DNA of 19,892 nucleotides from Rhizobium sp. 9140 (GCF_900067135.1 NZ_FJUR01000004.1:1-19892), one strand, 5' to 3'; counted from the stretch's first letter, positions 9,036 through 18,349 are shown. The notes: a model not told the origin generated them from the sequence alone. Made by a program: numbers and translations.

Positions 9036-9386
9036 GCTGATGATTCACTCATCAGCCTGCCAACGGTAAGCTGACCCATTCCCGGCTCTGTCCGGGAGAC
9101 ACGGCGACTGCTGAAGCTATGCCACGTGCAGGGGCACGATCGGATTGACGTCTCGTGCTATGCTCTGTCCAGGCGCTGCTCTCGTGCTGCCGCTATTGCG
9201 CGGTGAGCGCACGGTTGCGTTGCCCATAACCTCTTTGCCTCATGTTTCGACGTGAGAATCGACGTCCCGTTCTACTCGATTCTTAGAAGCGAGAATCCTG
9301 CCGTTACCCTGTATCCATTTCGCAATAGCTAACATAGAACGACATGGCGTTGACCTGAACGCCTCGCTCTCCGAGCTTCCCACATA
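9036..9386. other. Intergenic stretch with GAGAATC inverted sites
   Basis: No gene was recognised. The first part may hold the end of the IS256-type element (a CCCGG...CCGGG stem around 9080-9105), but the terminal repeat was not fixed. GAGAATC occurs at 9254-9260 and 9291-9297, and GATTCT at 9278-9283 pairs with AGAATC at 9292-9297. These may be regulatory sites for the downstream kinase gene. No convincing -35/-10 pair was found. Confidence 0.35.
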
Positions 9387-11262
9387 ATGGACATGATATC
9401 GATGAGCCCTGCGACTGTATCTTCTGCCGTCTTCCGCATGAATGGTGAACTCGCGGCCGCGGACCCGGTACTCGTTGGGAATGCAGATCTCCTTGCCGCT
9501 GTGTTCTCAGGCTCCGGAGACTGCATCAAGATCTTCGATCTGGACGGAAATCTCCAGTTTATGAGCGATGGCGGGAAACAGATCATGGAGGTGGACGATT
9601 TCAGCGGGATCAAGGGCTGCCCTTGGCCGGATTTCTGGACCGGGGAGGGGAATGATATTGCGAAGGCCGCCATAGCGTCAGCAAGGGAGGGTGTTGCCGC
9701 GCGGTTTTCGGGATCGGCGGTCACCGTCAAAGGCAATCCACGCTATTGGGATGTGCAGGTCCTGCCGGTTCCCGGCGCCGGGGGAAACCCACCCACCTTT
9801 TGTCGATCTCCAGAGATATCACGGAAACGAAGCTCGCCCGGGAAGAGGCAAGACAGCTCACCGTCAATCTTCAGAATGCGGCCTTACGAGAGGCTGACAG
9901 CATGCGCCGCCTTTTCGAGAGTGCTCCGAGTTTCCTTTGTACGCTGGAAGGGCCGCATCACGTCGTCAAGATCGTCAACGGCGCGTTTTCGCGCCTCATT
10001 GGTCCGCGCGCGATGGTTGGTCGTCCCTTTCAGTCTGTTCTGCCCGAACTGGAGAGCCAAGAGGTCATCACGCTTCTCGATCGTGTCTACGCCACAGGTG
10101 AGCCATGACGGGTCGGGGCGAGTTGATCCGTTTGATGCGCGTTGAGGGGGGAGGTGAGGAGGATATCTTCCTCAACTTCGTCATTCAGCCCATTCGCGAT
10201 CTTCAAGGCCAGGTAACCGGCCTTTTCATCGAAGGGCATGATGTCACCGACCTGAAGCGTGCTGAGATTGCGCTGCGACGAAGAGAACTCCAGCTGCAAC
10301 TGGCGCTCGATTCAGCGGAAATGGGTGTTTGGGAGGCCGTTCTCGTCAACGGACGTATCGTTTCGACGACAGAGGATGCGAGGGCGTCGTTTCTGCTGGG
10401 CCGGCCGGCCGACCAGCAGCCATCCTTCGAGACTTTTGTCAGCCGTGTACATCCCGACGACCGACAAGCACTGAGCCGATCCGTCGAGCAGGCTATGAAT
10501 CCTCTCGGGGAAGGGCATCTCGATGTCGAATACCGGGTGCTGTCCGGCGAGAACAGGCCGGAGCGCTGGATTCACGCCAGAGCACGGTTTGTAGACGGCA
10601 AGGATGCAAAGCGGCTCGTCGGCACCGTCCGCGATATCACGGCCATCAAGGATGCCGAAAGCCAATATGCCCTGTTGAATGGCGAACTTCAGCACCGGAT
10701 CAAGAACACCCTGGCCATGGTCAGCGCCATCGCGTCGCAGACGCTGGAGGGCGAAGCGGTTCTGGAGCAGCGCGACACGTTCAACGCCCGCCTGCACACA
10801 CTGGCTCACGCGCACGACCTGCTGATGGGGGAAGCGCAGGAGAAGGGCAGCATCCGTGAGGTCATCGAAACGGCACTGGCGCCGCATCGGACCGGTGCCG
10901 CGCAGTTCGATATTTCCGGTCCCGACCTTCCGCTGTCCCCGAAACAGACGCTCTCGCTCGCCCTCGCCATACATGAACTGGCCACAAATGCCGCGAAATA
11001 CGGCGCGCTCTCGTTGCCGAGCGGGAAGATTGTGATCAGCTGGGATCAAAATGCGAATGGTTCCGAAGCTCAGGCCTTTGCGTTGCGGTGGGAAGAGAAG
11101 AACGGTCCACCTGTCGTGCCGCCGACGCGGTCGGGATTTGGCTCCCGGCTGATAACCCGGGTTCTCGCTGCGGATTTCAAGGGCCAGGTCACGCTCGACT
11201 ATGTCCCAGTCGGTCTCGTTTGCACGCTCGTCTCGCGCTTTCCCGTCGAACTTGGCGCTTAG
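9387..11262 (+). pseudogene. Multi-PAS HWE-family sensor histidine kinase, two frameshifts
   Basis: Read through two one-base losses this gives a soluble kinase of about 625 residues with no transmembrane segment. Frame A (MDMISMSPATVSSAVF...) holds a first PAS-like domain to about residue 130. A shift at AAA 9785-9787 leads to ISRDITETKLAREEA and a second PAS (LFESAPSFLCTLEGPHHVV). Another shift near 10103-10106 leads to a PAC-like part, a third PAS (LALDSAEMGVWEA) and the kinase core. HWE-type motifs are clear: phospho-accepting His in LQHRIKNTLAMVSAIASQTL, N-box HELATNAAKYGAL, and RWEEKNGPPV then GFGSRLI. Such kinases often act in light or general-stress signalling in Rhizobiales. The ATG at 9387 has no strong Shine-Dalgarno; 9402 or 9438 are alternatives. 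It may be intact if the indels are sequencing errors. Confidence 0.85.
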
Positions 11263-11270
11263 CGAATACG

Positions 11271-11299
11271 AAAAAGCCGCCAGTCTTGCGACTGGCGGC
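11271..11299 (-). terminator. Intrinsic terminator for the minus-strand membrane-protein gene
   Basis: On the minus strand a perfect 10-bp stem (GCCGCCAGTC / GACTGGCGGC) with a GCAA loop is followed by TTTTT. It lies between the converging kinase and membrane-protein genes. The U-tract favours the minus strand; the plus side has no T run. Confidence 0.88.
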
Positions 11300-11327
11300 G
11301 TCGAGGTTCGGATATCGTTAGCCGGAT

Positions 11328-12230
11328 TTAGACGGCGCGGACATCGTCCAGATCGCGCTTCGTGCCGGCAACGCCGCCGAACCAGGCTGCAACGGCGCCG
11401 AGGACCAGAGCAATGAAGCCGAGGATGGCGCCTGTCGATACAGCAGCCGTAGCAGTCTGAGCGGCGTCAATGGCCTGCTGCTTGGCAGCTTCCATATTCT
11501 GGCGATAGGTCTGCTCATACTGCTGAACCTGAGTGCGAGCCTGATCGACCGGGATGTTCTGAGCGCGGGCCAGAGCTTCGGCAGCACGGGTGCGGGCCTC
11601 TTCGGCGCTGGCTTCGTCGCCGGTGACGACAGCCTGAATGGCGGAGACAGCCGCGTTCTGCAGAGCCTGCGGGTCATTGCCCGTCGTATTGCGGATCTGC
11701 TGCTCGATGCCGGCCATCGGATTGGTGACGTCGGAAAGAGCCGGTGCCGCAGTTGTTGCAGCTGTGGCAGCCGTACGGCCAACACCGCCGACGACGCTGG
11801 AAATGCCGTTGAAGGCACCGCCGACGATCGCGCCGACCGAGGTGGTCAACAGGTAGAGAACAACGAGAGCGGTCACAGCCCAGGCGGTGACGCCATGGTA
11901 GCCACCGGTAGACTTGCTGGCGCGACCTGAAAGACGGCTTGCGACGTAGCCACCGACAAACGAAGCGATGATGCCGGAGACAACAAACCATGCGCCGCCG
12001 GCGATGGAGAAAGTGCTTGCCTGAGGATTATCGTACTGTGCAGGATCGATCACGGCAGCGCCGATGCCGACGCCAAGCAGATTGAGGAGAAACTGAACGG
12101 CAAGTGCCAGTGCGACACCAGCGAAGATGGAACCCCAGGATACTTTGTGCAAAGACGCGGTTACTGAAGGCACACCACCGTAGACGGTTTCGGTCGGGCG
12201 ATAGGGAGAAGCTGGGATTGTCATGATCAT
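11328..12230 (-). CDS. Alanine-rich membrane protein (PhnA-like in rhizobial annotation)
   Basis: A 300-residue protein of unknown function. Hydrophobic segments are visible at about 31-62 (GSIFAGVALALAVQFLLNLL), 78-99 (WFVVSGIIASFVGGYVA), 113-138 (AWAVTALVVLYLLTTSVGAI) and 272-290 (GAILGFIALVLGAVAAWFGG). Between the third and fourth lies a long, Ala/Gln-rich, probably helical region with repeated ARTRAAEALARAQ-type heptads. From memory, similar rhizobial proteins are labelled 'PhnA-like', but nothing here points to phosphonate metabolism. Two start codons are possible: ATG 12230 (4 nt after AAAGGA plus CCCG) and ATG 12224 (MTIPASPYRP, 10 nt after). It has its own EcfG-type promoter and terminator, so it is likely a monocistronic stress-induced gene. 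Confidence 0.8.
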   Translation of the reverse strand: MIMTIPASPYRPTETVYGGVPSVTASLHKVSWGSIFAGVALALAVQFLLNLLGVGIGAAVIDPAQYDNPQASTFSIAGGAWFVVSGIIASFVGGYVASRLSGRASKSTGGYHGVTAWAVTALVVLYLLTTSVGAIVGGAFNGISSVVGGVGRTAATAATTAAPALSDVTNPMAGIEQQIRNTTGNDPQALQNAAVSAIQAVVTGDEASAEEARTRAAEALARAQNIPVDQARTQVQQYEQTYRQNMEAAKQQAIDAAQTATAAVSTGAILGFIALVLGAVAAWFGGVAGTKRDLDDVRAV

Positions 12231-12272
12231 CGGGTCCTTTAGATCGTATCGCAGACGTGCGAGCGGTCGAAG

Positions 12273-12297
12273 AACGCAAGATTTCGCAACAAGTTCC
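12273..12297 (-). promoter_or_regulatory. EcfG-type (general stress) promoter
   Basis: On the minus strand GGAAC at 12297-12293 and CGTT at 12276-12273 are separated by exactly 16 bases. This is the consensus of the alphaproteobacterial general-stress sigma factor EcfG. It lies 43-67 bp upstream of the ATG at 12230 of the membrane-protein gene, so transcription would start a little inside that interval. A short ACATG-AA-CATGT palindrome is nearby at 12311-12322. Confidence 0.75.
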
Positions 12298-12465
12298 AGA
12301 CATTAGAAAAACATGAACATGTGGTGCGTTTTTTTAGAGGGACCGGAGGCGGACACCCACAGAATCTCCACTGTTCATCAAGGATATGGCGGCTTGCTAC
12401 CTCGATTTTTTGTTGAGCGAGAAAGCTGTCGCTATCGACACCATCATGCGATCTGGAGTGACAGC

Positions 12466-12855
12466 ATGCGCGCTTTTCCACCCGCCAACATTCTTTCTGC
12501 AATGTGCCTGATGTGCCTGATCGCGGTATCGGTTGCGCATGCGGAAGATATCGATCACGGCCGTCGGATCTTCCAGAGCTGCGCCTCCTGTCACGTGCCG
12601 GATGCCGAGACGAACAAATACGGTCCGCATCTGAAAGGCATCTTCGGGCGGAAGGCGGGCGCGTTGCCGGACTTCCGATATTCACAAGCTATGACGGACG
12701 CAGGCGCCGCGGGTCTCGTCTGGGACGACGAGGCGCTTGCCGCCTTTATCTATAGCCCGAAGAAGAAAGTGCCGGGCACAAGCATGCGTTTCTGGGGTCT
12801 GTGGAGCGAGGCAGAGATCCGCGACGTCATCGCGTATCTCAAGACGTTCCCGTGA
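12466..12855 (+). CDS. Secreted class I cytochrome c (c2/c550 type)
   Basis: A 129-residue periplasmic electron carrier. The start at 12466 is chosen because GGAG sits 7 nt upstream and because it gives a clean signal peptide (MRAFPPANILSAMCLMCLIAVSVAHA, cut before EDID); the longer open frame from 12313 lacks these. Haem attachment is at CASCH about 20 residues into the mature protein. The axial Met is likely in PGTSMRFWGL, the counterpart of the usual GTKMxFxGL. The end VIAYLKTF is the typical C-terminal helix. No oxidase or other respiratory gene adjoins it, so its partners are unknown. It is transcribed away from the membrane-protein gene. Confidence 0.92.
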   Translation: MRAFPPANILSAMCLMCLIAVSVAHAEDIDHGRRIFQSCASCHVPDAETNKYGPHLKGIFGRKAGALPDFRYSQAMTDAGAAGLVWDDEALAAFIYSPKKKVPGTSMRFWGLWSEAEIRDVIAYLKTFP

Positions 12856-12856
12856 C

Positions 12857-12885
12857 AAACGCGGCTGCCAGAGGCAGCCACGTTT
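12857..12885. terminator. Likely bidirectional terminator between convergent genes
   Basis: AAACG-C-GGCTGCC, loop AGA, GGCAGCC-A-CGTTT forms a 12-bp stem with one C/A mismatch. It begins 2 bp after the cytochrome stop and ends 7 bp before the RND permease stop. The flanking A and T tracts are short (three each). Confidence 0.7.
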
Positions 12886-12891
12886 CTCGTG

Positions 12892-15800
12892 TCACTCTGC
12901 CGCAAGGGCGGGAATTTCCTTGAGGTCGTCCGGGCGGCCTTCTGCCTCCTGTTCGGTCTTCGGCTTGGCCTGCTTCGGATCGCGGCCGAAGAACAGGGCG
13001 TAGGCTGCCGGCAGCACGAAGATGGTCAGAACCGTCGCGACGAGGATCCCGCCCATCATGGCGTAGGCGAGGGGACCCCAGAACACGCCGCGCGAGATCG
13101 GGATCAGCGCGAGAACCGCCGTCAGCGCTGTCAGCATGATCGGGCGGAAACGCAGCACGGCACCGCCGATGATCGCATCCATCCTGTTCATGCCGGCCGC
13201 GATGTCCTGATCGATCTGGTCGATCAGGATGATCGAGTTTCGGATGATGATGCCGAGCAGCGCGATGACGCCGAGAATGGCGACGAAGCCGAAGGGAGCA
13301 CCGCTGATCAGCAGCGCTGCGCTGGCGCCGATGATGCCGAGCGGGCCGGTGGCGAGCACCAGCATGGCCTTGCCGAAGTGCTGCAGCTGGATCATCAGCA
13401 GGATGACGATGATCATCAGCATAATCGGCGCCTTGGCCGCTATCGAGGCCTGGCTTTCCGCCGCATCTTCGGCACCGCCCTGAATCTCCACCTTATAACC
13501 GGGAGCCAGGCCGTCGCGCAGATCCTGCAGGCCGGCATACATCTGGCTCACCACATCGTTCGGCTGCACGCCGTCGGGCAGGGTACCGCGCACGGTGATG
13601 GTGGGCAGCCGGTCGCGCCGCCAGACGACGCCCTGTTCGAGCACCGGAACGACCTTGGCGATCTGCGAGAGCGGGATGAATCCGCCGAAATCGGTCGGGA
13701 TATAGACGGAATTCACAGCCGACAGCAGCTTCCGGTTCTCGTCCGGTTCGCGCGCGACGATCGAAATGGTTTCCTCGCCATCGCGGAAATCGCCGAGCGG
13801 TGCGCCATTCGTGGTGGTCTGCAACATCTGGCGGATGCGCTGCGAGGTCACGCCGAGCGCGCGGGCGCGGTCCTGATCAACGATCAGGCGCATGGCGGGC
13901 ACGGGCTCCAGCCAGTCGTCGTGGACGGCACCGAGCATCGGATTGTCTTGGAACCGCTTCCTCACCTCGTCTGCAATGCGGCGCACTTCAGCCCGATCCG
14001 AGCCGCTGACGCGCATCTGTACCGGCCAGCCGGTCGGCGGGCCGAGGAAGAGGCGGTCGACCTTGGACCGGATTGCAGGGAAGTCGCTCGCAAGAATATC
14101 GCGCAGCTTCAGGATCAGGCGTTCGCGCGCCTGTTCGTCATTGGCCATAACTAGGAGTTGAGCGAAGTTCGGATTGCGTAGCTGCTGGTCGAGCGGCAGG
14201 AAGAAGCGGGGCGCGCCTTCGCCGATATAGCTTGCTACGAACCGCTTGTCCGGATCGCCCATGATGCGGGCTTCCAGTGCCTTGGTCTGGGCCTCGACGT
14301 CCTTGATGCTCGTACCCTCCGGCAGCCAGAGATCGACCATGATTTCCGGACGGGAGGATTGGGGGAAGAAGTTCTGTGGGATGAACTGGAAAGCCCACAG
14401 GCTGGTGACGAACGTGCCGAGCGTCAGCGCGATGACGATCAGGCGATGGCGCACGCTCCAGCTGACGGTGGCACGCAGGCGCCGGTAGAACCGCGTATCG
14501 AAGACGTCGTGATGCCCGCCGGCGTGGCTACGCTGTTTGAGGATCATGTAGCCGAGCCACGGCGTGAAATAGACCGCCACGAACCAGGAAACCACCAGCG
14601 CGATGCCGACGACGTAGAAGAGCGACCGGACGTACTCGCCGGCCGTGGAGGCAGCAAACCCGACGGGAATGAAGCCCGCTGTGGTGATCAGCGTGCCGGT
14701 GAGCATAGGGAAGGCGGTCGAGGAGTAGGCAAAGCTCGCCGCTTCGATCTTGACGAGCCCCTCGTCCAGCTTGCGTTCCATCAGTTCGACGACGATCATG
14801 GCATCATCGACCAGAAGCCCGAGCGCAATGATGAGGGCGCCGAGCGAGATGCGCTGCAGGTCTATGCCAATCTCGTACATGATGGCGAAGGTGGCGGCGA
14901 GGACGAGCGGAATGGCGATGGCGATGACCAGACCCGAGCGCCAGCCGATGGAAAGGAACGATACGACGAGGACGATGATCAGGGCTTCCGCCAGCGCCTT
15001 CATGAACTCTCCGACGGCTTCGTTCACCACCTCCGGCTGGTTGGAAATCTGCTCGATCTCGACACCGTAGGGCAGCGACGCCTCGAAACGCGCATAGGTC
15101 GCTTCCACGGCCGTGCCCACGTCAATGACGTTGAAGCCCTTTGCCATGACCACGCCGAGCTGAACGCTGTCCTGCCCGTTGACCCGGTACTTGCGGGCAA
15201 AGGGATCCTCCAGGCCCGATGTCACCGCGGCGATGTCGCCGAGGCGCGTGACTTGATCGCCAGACCGCAGGCGCAGGTTCTGGATGTCCTCGACCTTGCG
15301 AACGTCGCCCTCGACGGAGATGCGCACGGAGCGTTCTCCGGTATCGACATTTCCGGCGGGATCGATCGCGTTCTGTCCCGCTAGCGTATCACGGAGGTCG
15401 TTCAGCGTCAGTCCACGTTCGGCGAGCGCCTTGGAGGAGACGTCGATGAAGACTTTTTCCGGCTGGTCGCCGATGATGACGGCCTTCTCCACGCCGGGCG
15501 TCGAGAGCAGCATATCGCGCGCCTTGATGGCGTAGCTCTTGAGCTCGGGAAAGCTGTAGCCATTGCCCATCAGGGCGTGGAGCGTGATGAAGGTATCGCC
15601 GAATTCATCGTTGAAGAAGGGCCCGACGATGCCGGACGGGAGCTCGGAGCGGATGTCGCCGACCTTTTTTGCGCACCTGATAGAAGGCGTCGGCAACCTG
15701 CTGGGCGTTCGTATCGCCCTTCACTTGCAGCGTGATGATGGTGCTTCCCGCACGGCTGTAGGATCGCACGAAGTCGAGATGCGGGGTTTCCTGCAGTTTG

Positions 15801-16099
15801 CGCTCGATCTTGTTGACCACCTGGTTCTGCATGTCCTCGATCGAAGCACCGGGCCAGAGCGCCTGGATGACCATGACGCGGAATGTGAAGTCGGGATCTT
15901 CCTTCTGGCCCATATTCATGAGACCGAACACGCCGGAGAGAATGATCAGCCCGAACAGGAAGCGCGCGATGCTCGGATGGCCGATGGCCCAGCGCGAGAG
16001 ATTGAACCGCTGACGACCGCTTGTGCCGGACGATAGCCGGTCGTCGGAAATGCTCGGGGAGCCGTTCTTCGGGCCGGAAAAGGGACCTTTAGACATCAT
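12892..16099 (-). pseudogene. RND-family efflux permease, one homopolymer frameshift
   Basis: This inner-membrane proton-driven pump is about 1069 residues when read through one shift. The N-terminal part starts MMSKGPFSGPKN at 16099, with a first TM segment (IARFLFGLIILSGVFGLMNM). At 15665-15670 a run of six T (A on the coding strand) is one too long; five would restore YQVRKKVGDIRSELPSGIVG. After that the frame is open to 12892. TM4 carries the paired Asp motif (GLLVDDAMIVVELMERKL), and TM10-11 show LGVIALLGIIIRNSIILID. It lies 97 bp downstream of its membrane-fusion partner. Substrates cannot be predicted; no outer-membrane channel gene follows. The single homopolymer shift makes either a sequencing error or a recent mutation plausible. 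Confidence 0.9.
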
Positions 16100-16196
16100 G
16101 ACGTCGTTCCGTTGTCGGTTGCCAGCGCGTGGTAAGAGGCGGGGCCAGGCGTTTCGGCTGGGGTTCGGTATGCTCGATGCAGTCTTGCGAAAGCGA

Positions 16197-17345
16197 TCAG
16201 CGGGTCGCTGCGGCTGATCCCTCGGCGCTGGCCTGATGGGCCAGTGCCTCGTCCGGCAGTTTCACCTTGAGGTCTTCGCGCATGAACTGCGTGCCGGCCG
16301 TCACAACGATGTCGCCCGGTTTCAGACCATCGGCGATGCGGACGGAGACGCCGGTGAAATCGGCGACCGAGACGGGCCGTGCATGCACGGTTTCCGTCTC
16401 CGAATCCACCATCCAGACGAGCGTCTTGTCGCCGTCCTTGGCGAGCGCACTCAACGGCACGGAGACGAGGGCAGGGCCGTTCTCCTGCGCAGCCGTGACC
16501 GATGCTGTCATGCCAAGGCGAACGCGTTCATTTTCCGGCAGGCTGATACGCACCGCGAATGTGCGCGACCGGGCATCGGCGCTGCCGGCGACCTCGCGGA
16601 CCTTGCCCGGCAGCGTCAGGCCGGCGCTCGACCAGAGTGTCACATCGACCGTCTTGCCCGGCGTGAAGGCGAAGATGTCCGTCTCGGGCACGCCGACGAA
16701 AACTTCCTTCTCACCATCGGCCGCAACGGTGAGGACCGGCGTTCCCGCCGCAACCACCTGTCCGACCTCGGCATCGACAGCGGTGACGATCCCGTCACGA
16801 TCGGCCGCTAGTGCACCGTAGGAAACTTGGTTTTGCGCCTGCTCGAGCGCGGAGCGGGCGGAATCGCGGGTGGAAACCGCCTGATTATAGGTCAGTTGCG
16901 TCTGTTCCAGCTGGGACTTGGGGGAAACCTGAGCCGCAAACAGATCCTCGGCGCGCTTGCGAGAGAGTTCCGCCGTCTCGACCTGTCGTTCGGCGGCAGA
17001 GAGATTGGCCTCGGCTGAGCGCACGGACAGGGCGTAATCCGTGGTGTCGATGCGGGCGAGGATCTCACCCTTCTGTACATGATCTCCGACATCCACGAGA
17101 CGCTCGGTCACCTTACCGGCCACACGGAAGCCCAAAGCCGTTTCAGTGCGCGCGCGGACCGAGCCGGAATAATCGAGCGTGCGGCTGGTCTGGTTTTGCG
17201 CCACGGTCATCACCCGCACCGGCCGCACGACCTCCGGTTTCACCTCGGCCTTCTCCTCGGAGCATCCCGCAAGAAGCAAACCCGTTGCGACGACCAGAGC
17301 CGTCATGGCCGCGTGGCGGGTCGCTGGAGCGAATGGTTTCGACAT
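16197..17345 (-). CDS. RND efflux membrane-fusion lipoprotein (HlyD/AcrA type)
   Basis: A 382-residue periplasmic adaptor linking the RND pump to an outer-membrane channel. The start at 17345 (MSKPFAPATRHAAMTALVV) is chosen for its AGGA upstream and for the lipoprotein signal ending in LLLAGC; the longer upstream frame overlaps tetR. Domains in order: lipoyl half (GFRVAGKVTERL, VDVGDHVQKGEILARID), an alpha-helical hairpin rich in heptads (about 120-190), the second lipoyl half (ALAADRDGIVTAVDAEVGQV), beta-barrel and membrane-proximal parts (TFAVRISLPENERVRLGM). It lies 62 bp after tetR and 97 bp before the permease, so the three probably form one operon. Confidence 0.93.
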   Translation of the reverse strand: MSKPFAPATRHAAMTALVVATGLLLAGCSEEKAEVKPEVVRPVRVMTVAQNQTSRTLDYSGSVRARTETALGFRVAGKVTERLVDVGDHVQKGEILARIDTTDYALSVRSAEANLSAAERQVETAELSRKRAEDLFAAQVSPKSQLEQTQLTYNQAVSTRDSARSALEQAQNQVSYGALAADRDGIVTAVDAEVGQVVAAGTPVLTVAADGEKEVFVGVPETDIFAFTPGKTVDVTLWSSAGLTLPGKVREVAGSADARSRTFAVRISLPENERVRLGMTASVTAAQENGPALVSVPLSALAKDGDKTLVWMVDSETETVHARPVSVADFTGVSVRIADGLKPGDIVVTAGTQFMREDLKVKLPDEALAHQASAEGSAAATR

Positions 17346-17407
17346 GGTCGTATTCCTGTTGCGTGGGGAGCGTGAGGTCCGGTGTTCGGCGTGGTCGTGA
17401 AAGTCAA

Positions 17408-18013
17408 TCATGGCTTCAGCGCCCGGACCGCGAAATCGACGAGATCTTCCGGCTGGGCGCGATTTTCCTTCGCGACACACTGAGCCGCCATCTGCGGATG
17501 ACAGAGCGTCACGGTGGCTGCGCCGAAACACTTGGCCGCGATATGGGGGTCTTGATCGAGAAACTCTCCGGCAGCGATGCCTTCGGCGATCATGCTTGCG
17601 ACCAGATCATTGAGGCGATCGATGTGTCGTTCGATGACATGCCAGTCGCGCTCTATGGCGACGATGACCATCTCATGGACTTTTTCCTCGTCCATCATTG
17701 TTTCCATGGTCTGGCGGTGCTGATCGAGCGCATATCGGCGCAGCCGTTCACTCGCGCTCATGGGCAAGGCAGCGCTGCGCAACGCCAGATCGTAGCTGGC
17801 CCCCAGCATGCGGCTGCAGAGAGCCTGATGGATCTCCACCTTCGAGGCGAAGAAGCGGTAGATATTGGCGGTGGACATGCCGAGTTCGCGCGCGATGTCG
17901 GCGACGTTGGTCTTGCTGTATCCGTAATGTCGGAACAGCGTCTCGGCAACATCGAGAATGCGCATGACGGTGTCCTGCCGCGCGCCGTCGAACTCGATCG
18001 TTTCCATGCTCAT
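17408..18013 (-). CDS. TetR-family repressor of the RND operon
   Basis: A 201-residue regulator. The N-terminal HTH is typical (TVMRILDVAETLFRHYGYSK, then ADIARELGMSTANIYRFFAS), and the larger C-terminal part would be the ligand-binding and dimer domain. ATG 18013 has AAGG about 9 nt upstream; ATG 18007 (METIEFDG) is possible. A perfect palindrome lies 12 bp upstream, so the protein likely represses its own transcription together with the efflux genes downstream, with a toxic substrate as inducer. The inducer is unknown. Confidence 0.93.
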   Translation of the reverse strand: MSMETIEFDGARQDTVMRILDVAETLFRHYGYSKTNVADIARELGMSTANIYRFFASKVEIHQALCSRMLGASYDLALRSAALPMSASERLRRYALDQHRQTMETMMDEEKVHEMVIVAIERDWHVIERHIDRLNDLVASMIAEGIAAGEFLDQDPHIAAKCFGAATVTLCHPQMAAQCVAKENRAQPEDLVDFAVRALKP

Positions 18014-18024
18014 GCTGTCAAACC

Positions 18025-18060
18025 TTACGACTGACGAATTTTGTATTTCGTCAGTCGTAA
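18025..18060 (-). promoter_or_regulatory. TetR operator, perfect 14-bp inverted repeat, over the promoter
   Basis: TTACGACTGACGAA at 18025-18038 and TTCGTCAGTCGTAA at 18047-18060 are exact reverse complements around an 8-bp spacer. On the minus strand a -35-like TTGACT overlaps the outer arm (around 18059-18064), and an AT-rich -10 candidate (CAAAAT) falls in the spacer and inner arm. Binding of a TetR dimer there would block RNA polymerase. Confidence 0.85.
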
Positions 18061-18349
18061 GTCAAAATGCGGCATTCGTCAATGCTGCTCTGACTCGCTT
18101 GACAAGATGCCGGGCAAAGGGGTGCTGCAGAAGCCTTCAAGATATCAAATTGAGAATGGCCGCGGTGCCGGTCCAGACGGCAGAAGCTGGAAGCAGTGCT
18201 TCGAGGATGGGAAAGAGGAACTGCGATCGAAACGACCGCTCAGGCGCGCCATGCCCATCGATGGCGTTGAAGGTCGTGCCGTTGGTCTCGCGCAGGAGGA
18301 ACCCGCGCGAGTTTTCACTAAATTCTCGCCTGTCGCGAACGGGCTCGGG
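18061..18349. other. Intergenic region without a recognised gene
   Basis: Nothing recognisable lies between the tetR operator and the carboxylase stop. On the minus strand, in frame with the carboxylase and directly after its TGA, about 70 codons stay open (18137-18349) with no match I know. It has no start codon context of its own and may be chance. Confidence 0.4.

Noticed and set aside
9080..9105. Terminal inverted repeat of the IS256-type remnant
   Set aside because: A CCCGG...CCGGG stem is visible, but the other end of the element is missing, so it cannot be paired or confirmed.
9350..9388. TTGACC plus CATAAT as a sigma-70 promoter for the kinase
   Set aside because: The spacing is about 27 bp, and the -10 candidate overlaps the start codon.
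12313..12465. A longer N-terminus for the cytochrome c
   Set aside because: The extra residues precede a normal signal peptide, and the Shine-Dalgarno sits before the ATG at 12466.
12889..14154. A 421-codon open frame on the plus strand
   Set aside because: It is antisense to the RND permease. Its His/Asp/Arg-rich composition (many HH, DD, QH) is typical of the mirror of a GC-rich coding strand, and the permease motifs on the other strand are clear.
14359..15384. A 341-codon open frame on the plus strand
   Set aside because: Antisense shadow of the RND permease, rich in Asp/Glu/Arg/His with no recognisable motif.
17346..17531. A longer N-terminus for the membrane-fusion protein
   Set aside because: It would overlap the end of tetR and bury the lipoprotein signal; ATG 17345 gives a proper lipobox.
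16811..18034. A 407-codon open frame on the plus strand
   Set aside because: It lies antisense to the membrane-fusion protein and tetR, both of which have strong family motifs and sensible starts.
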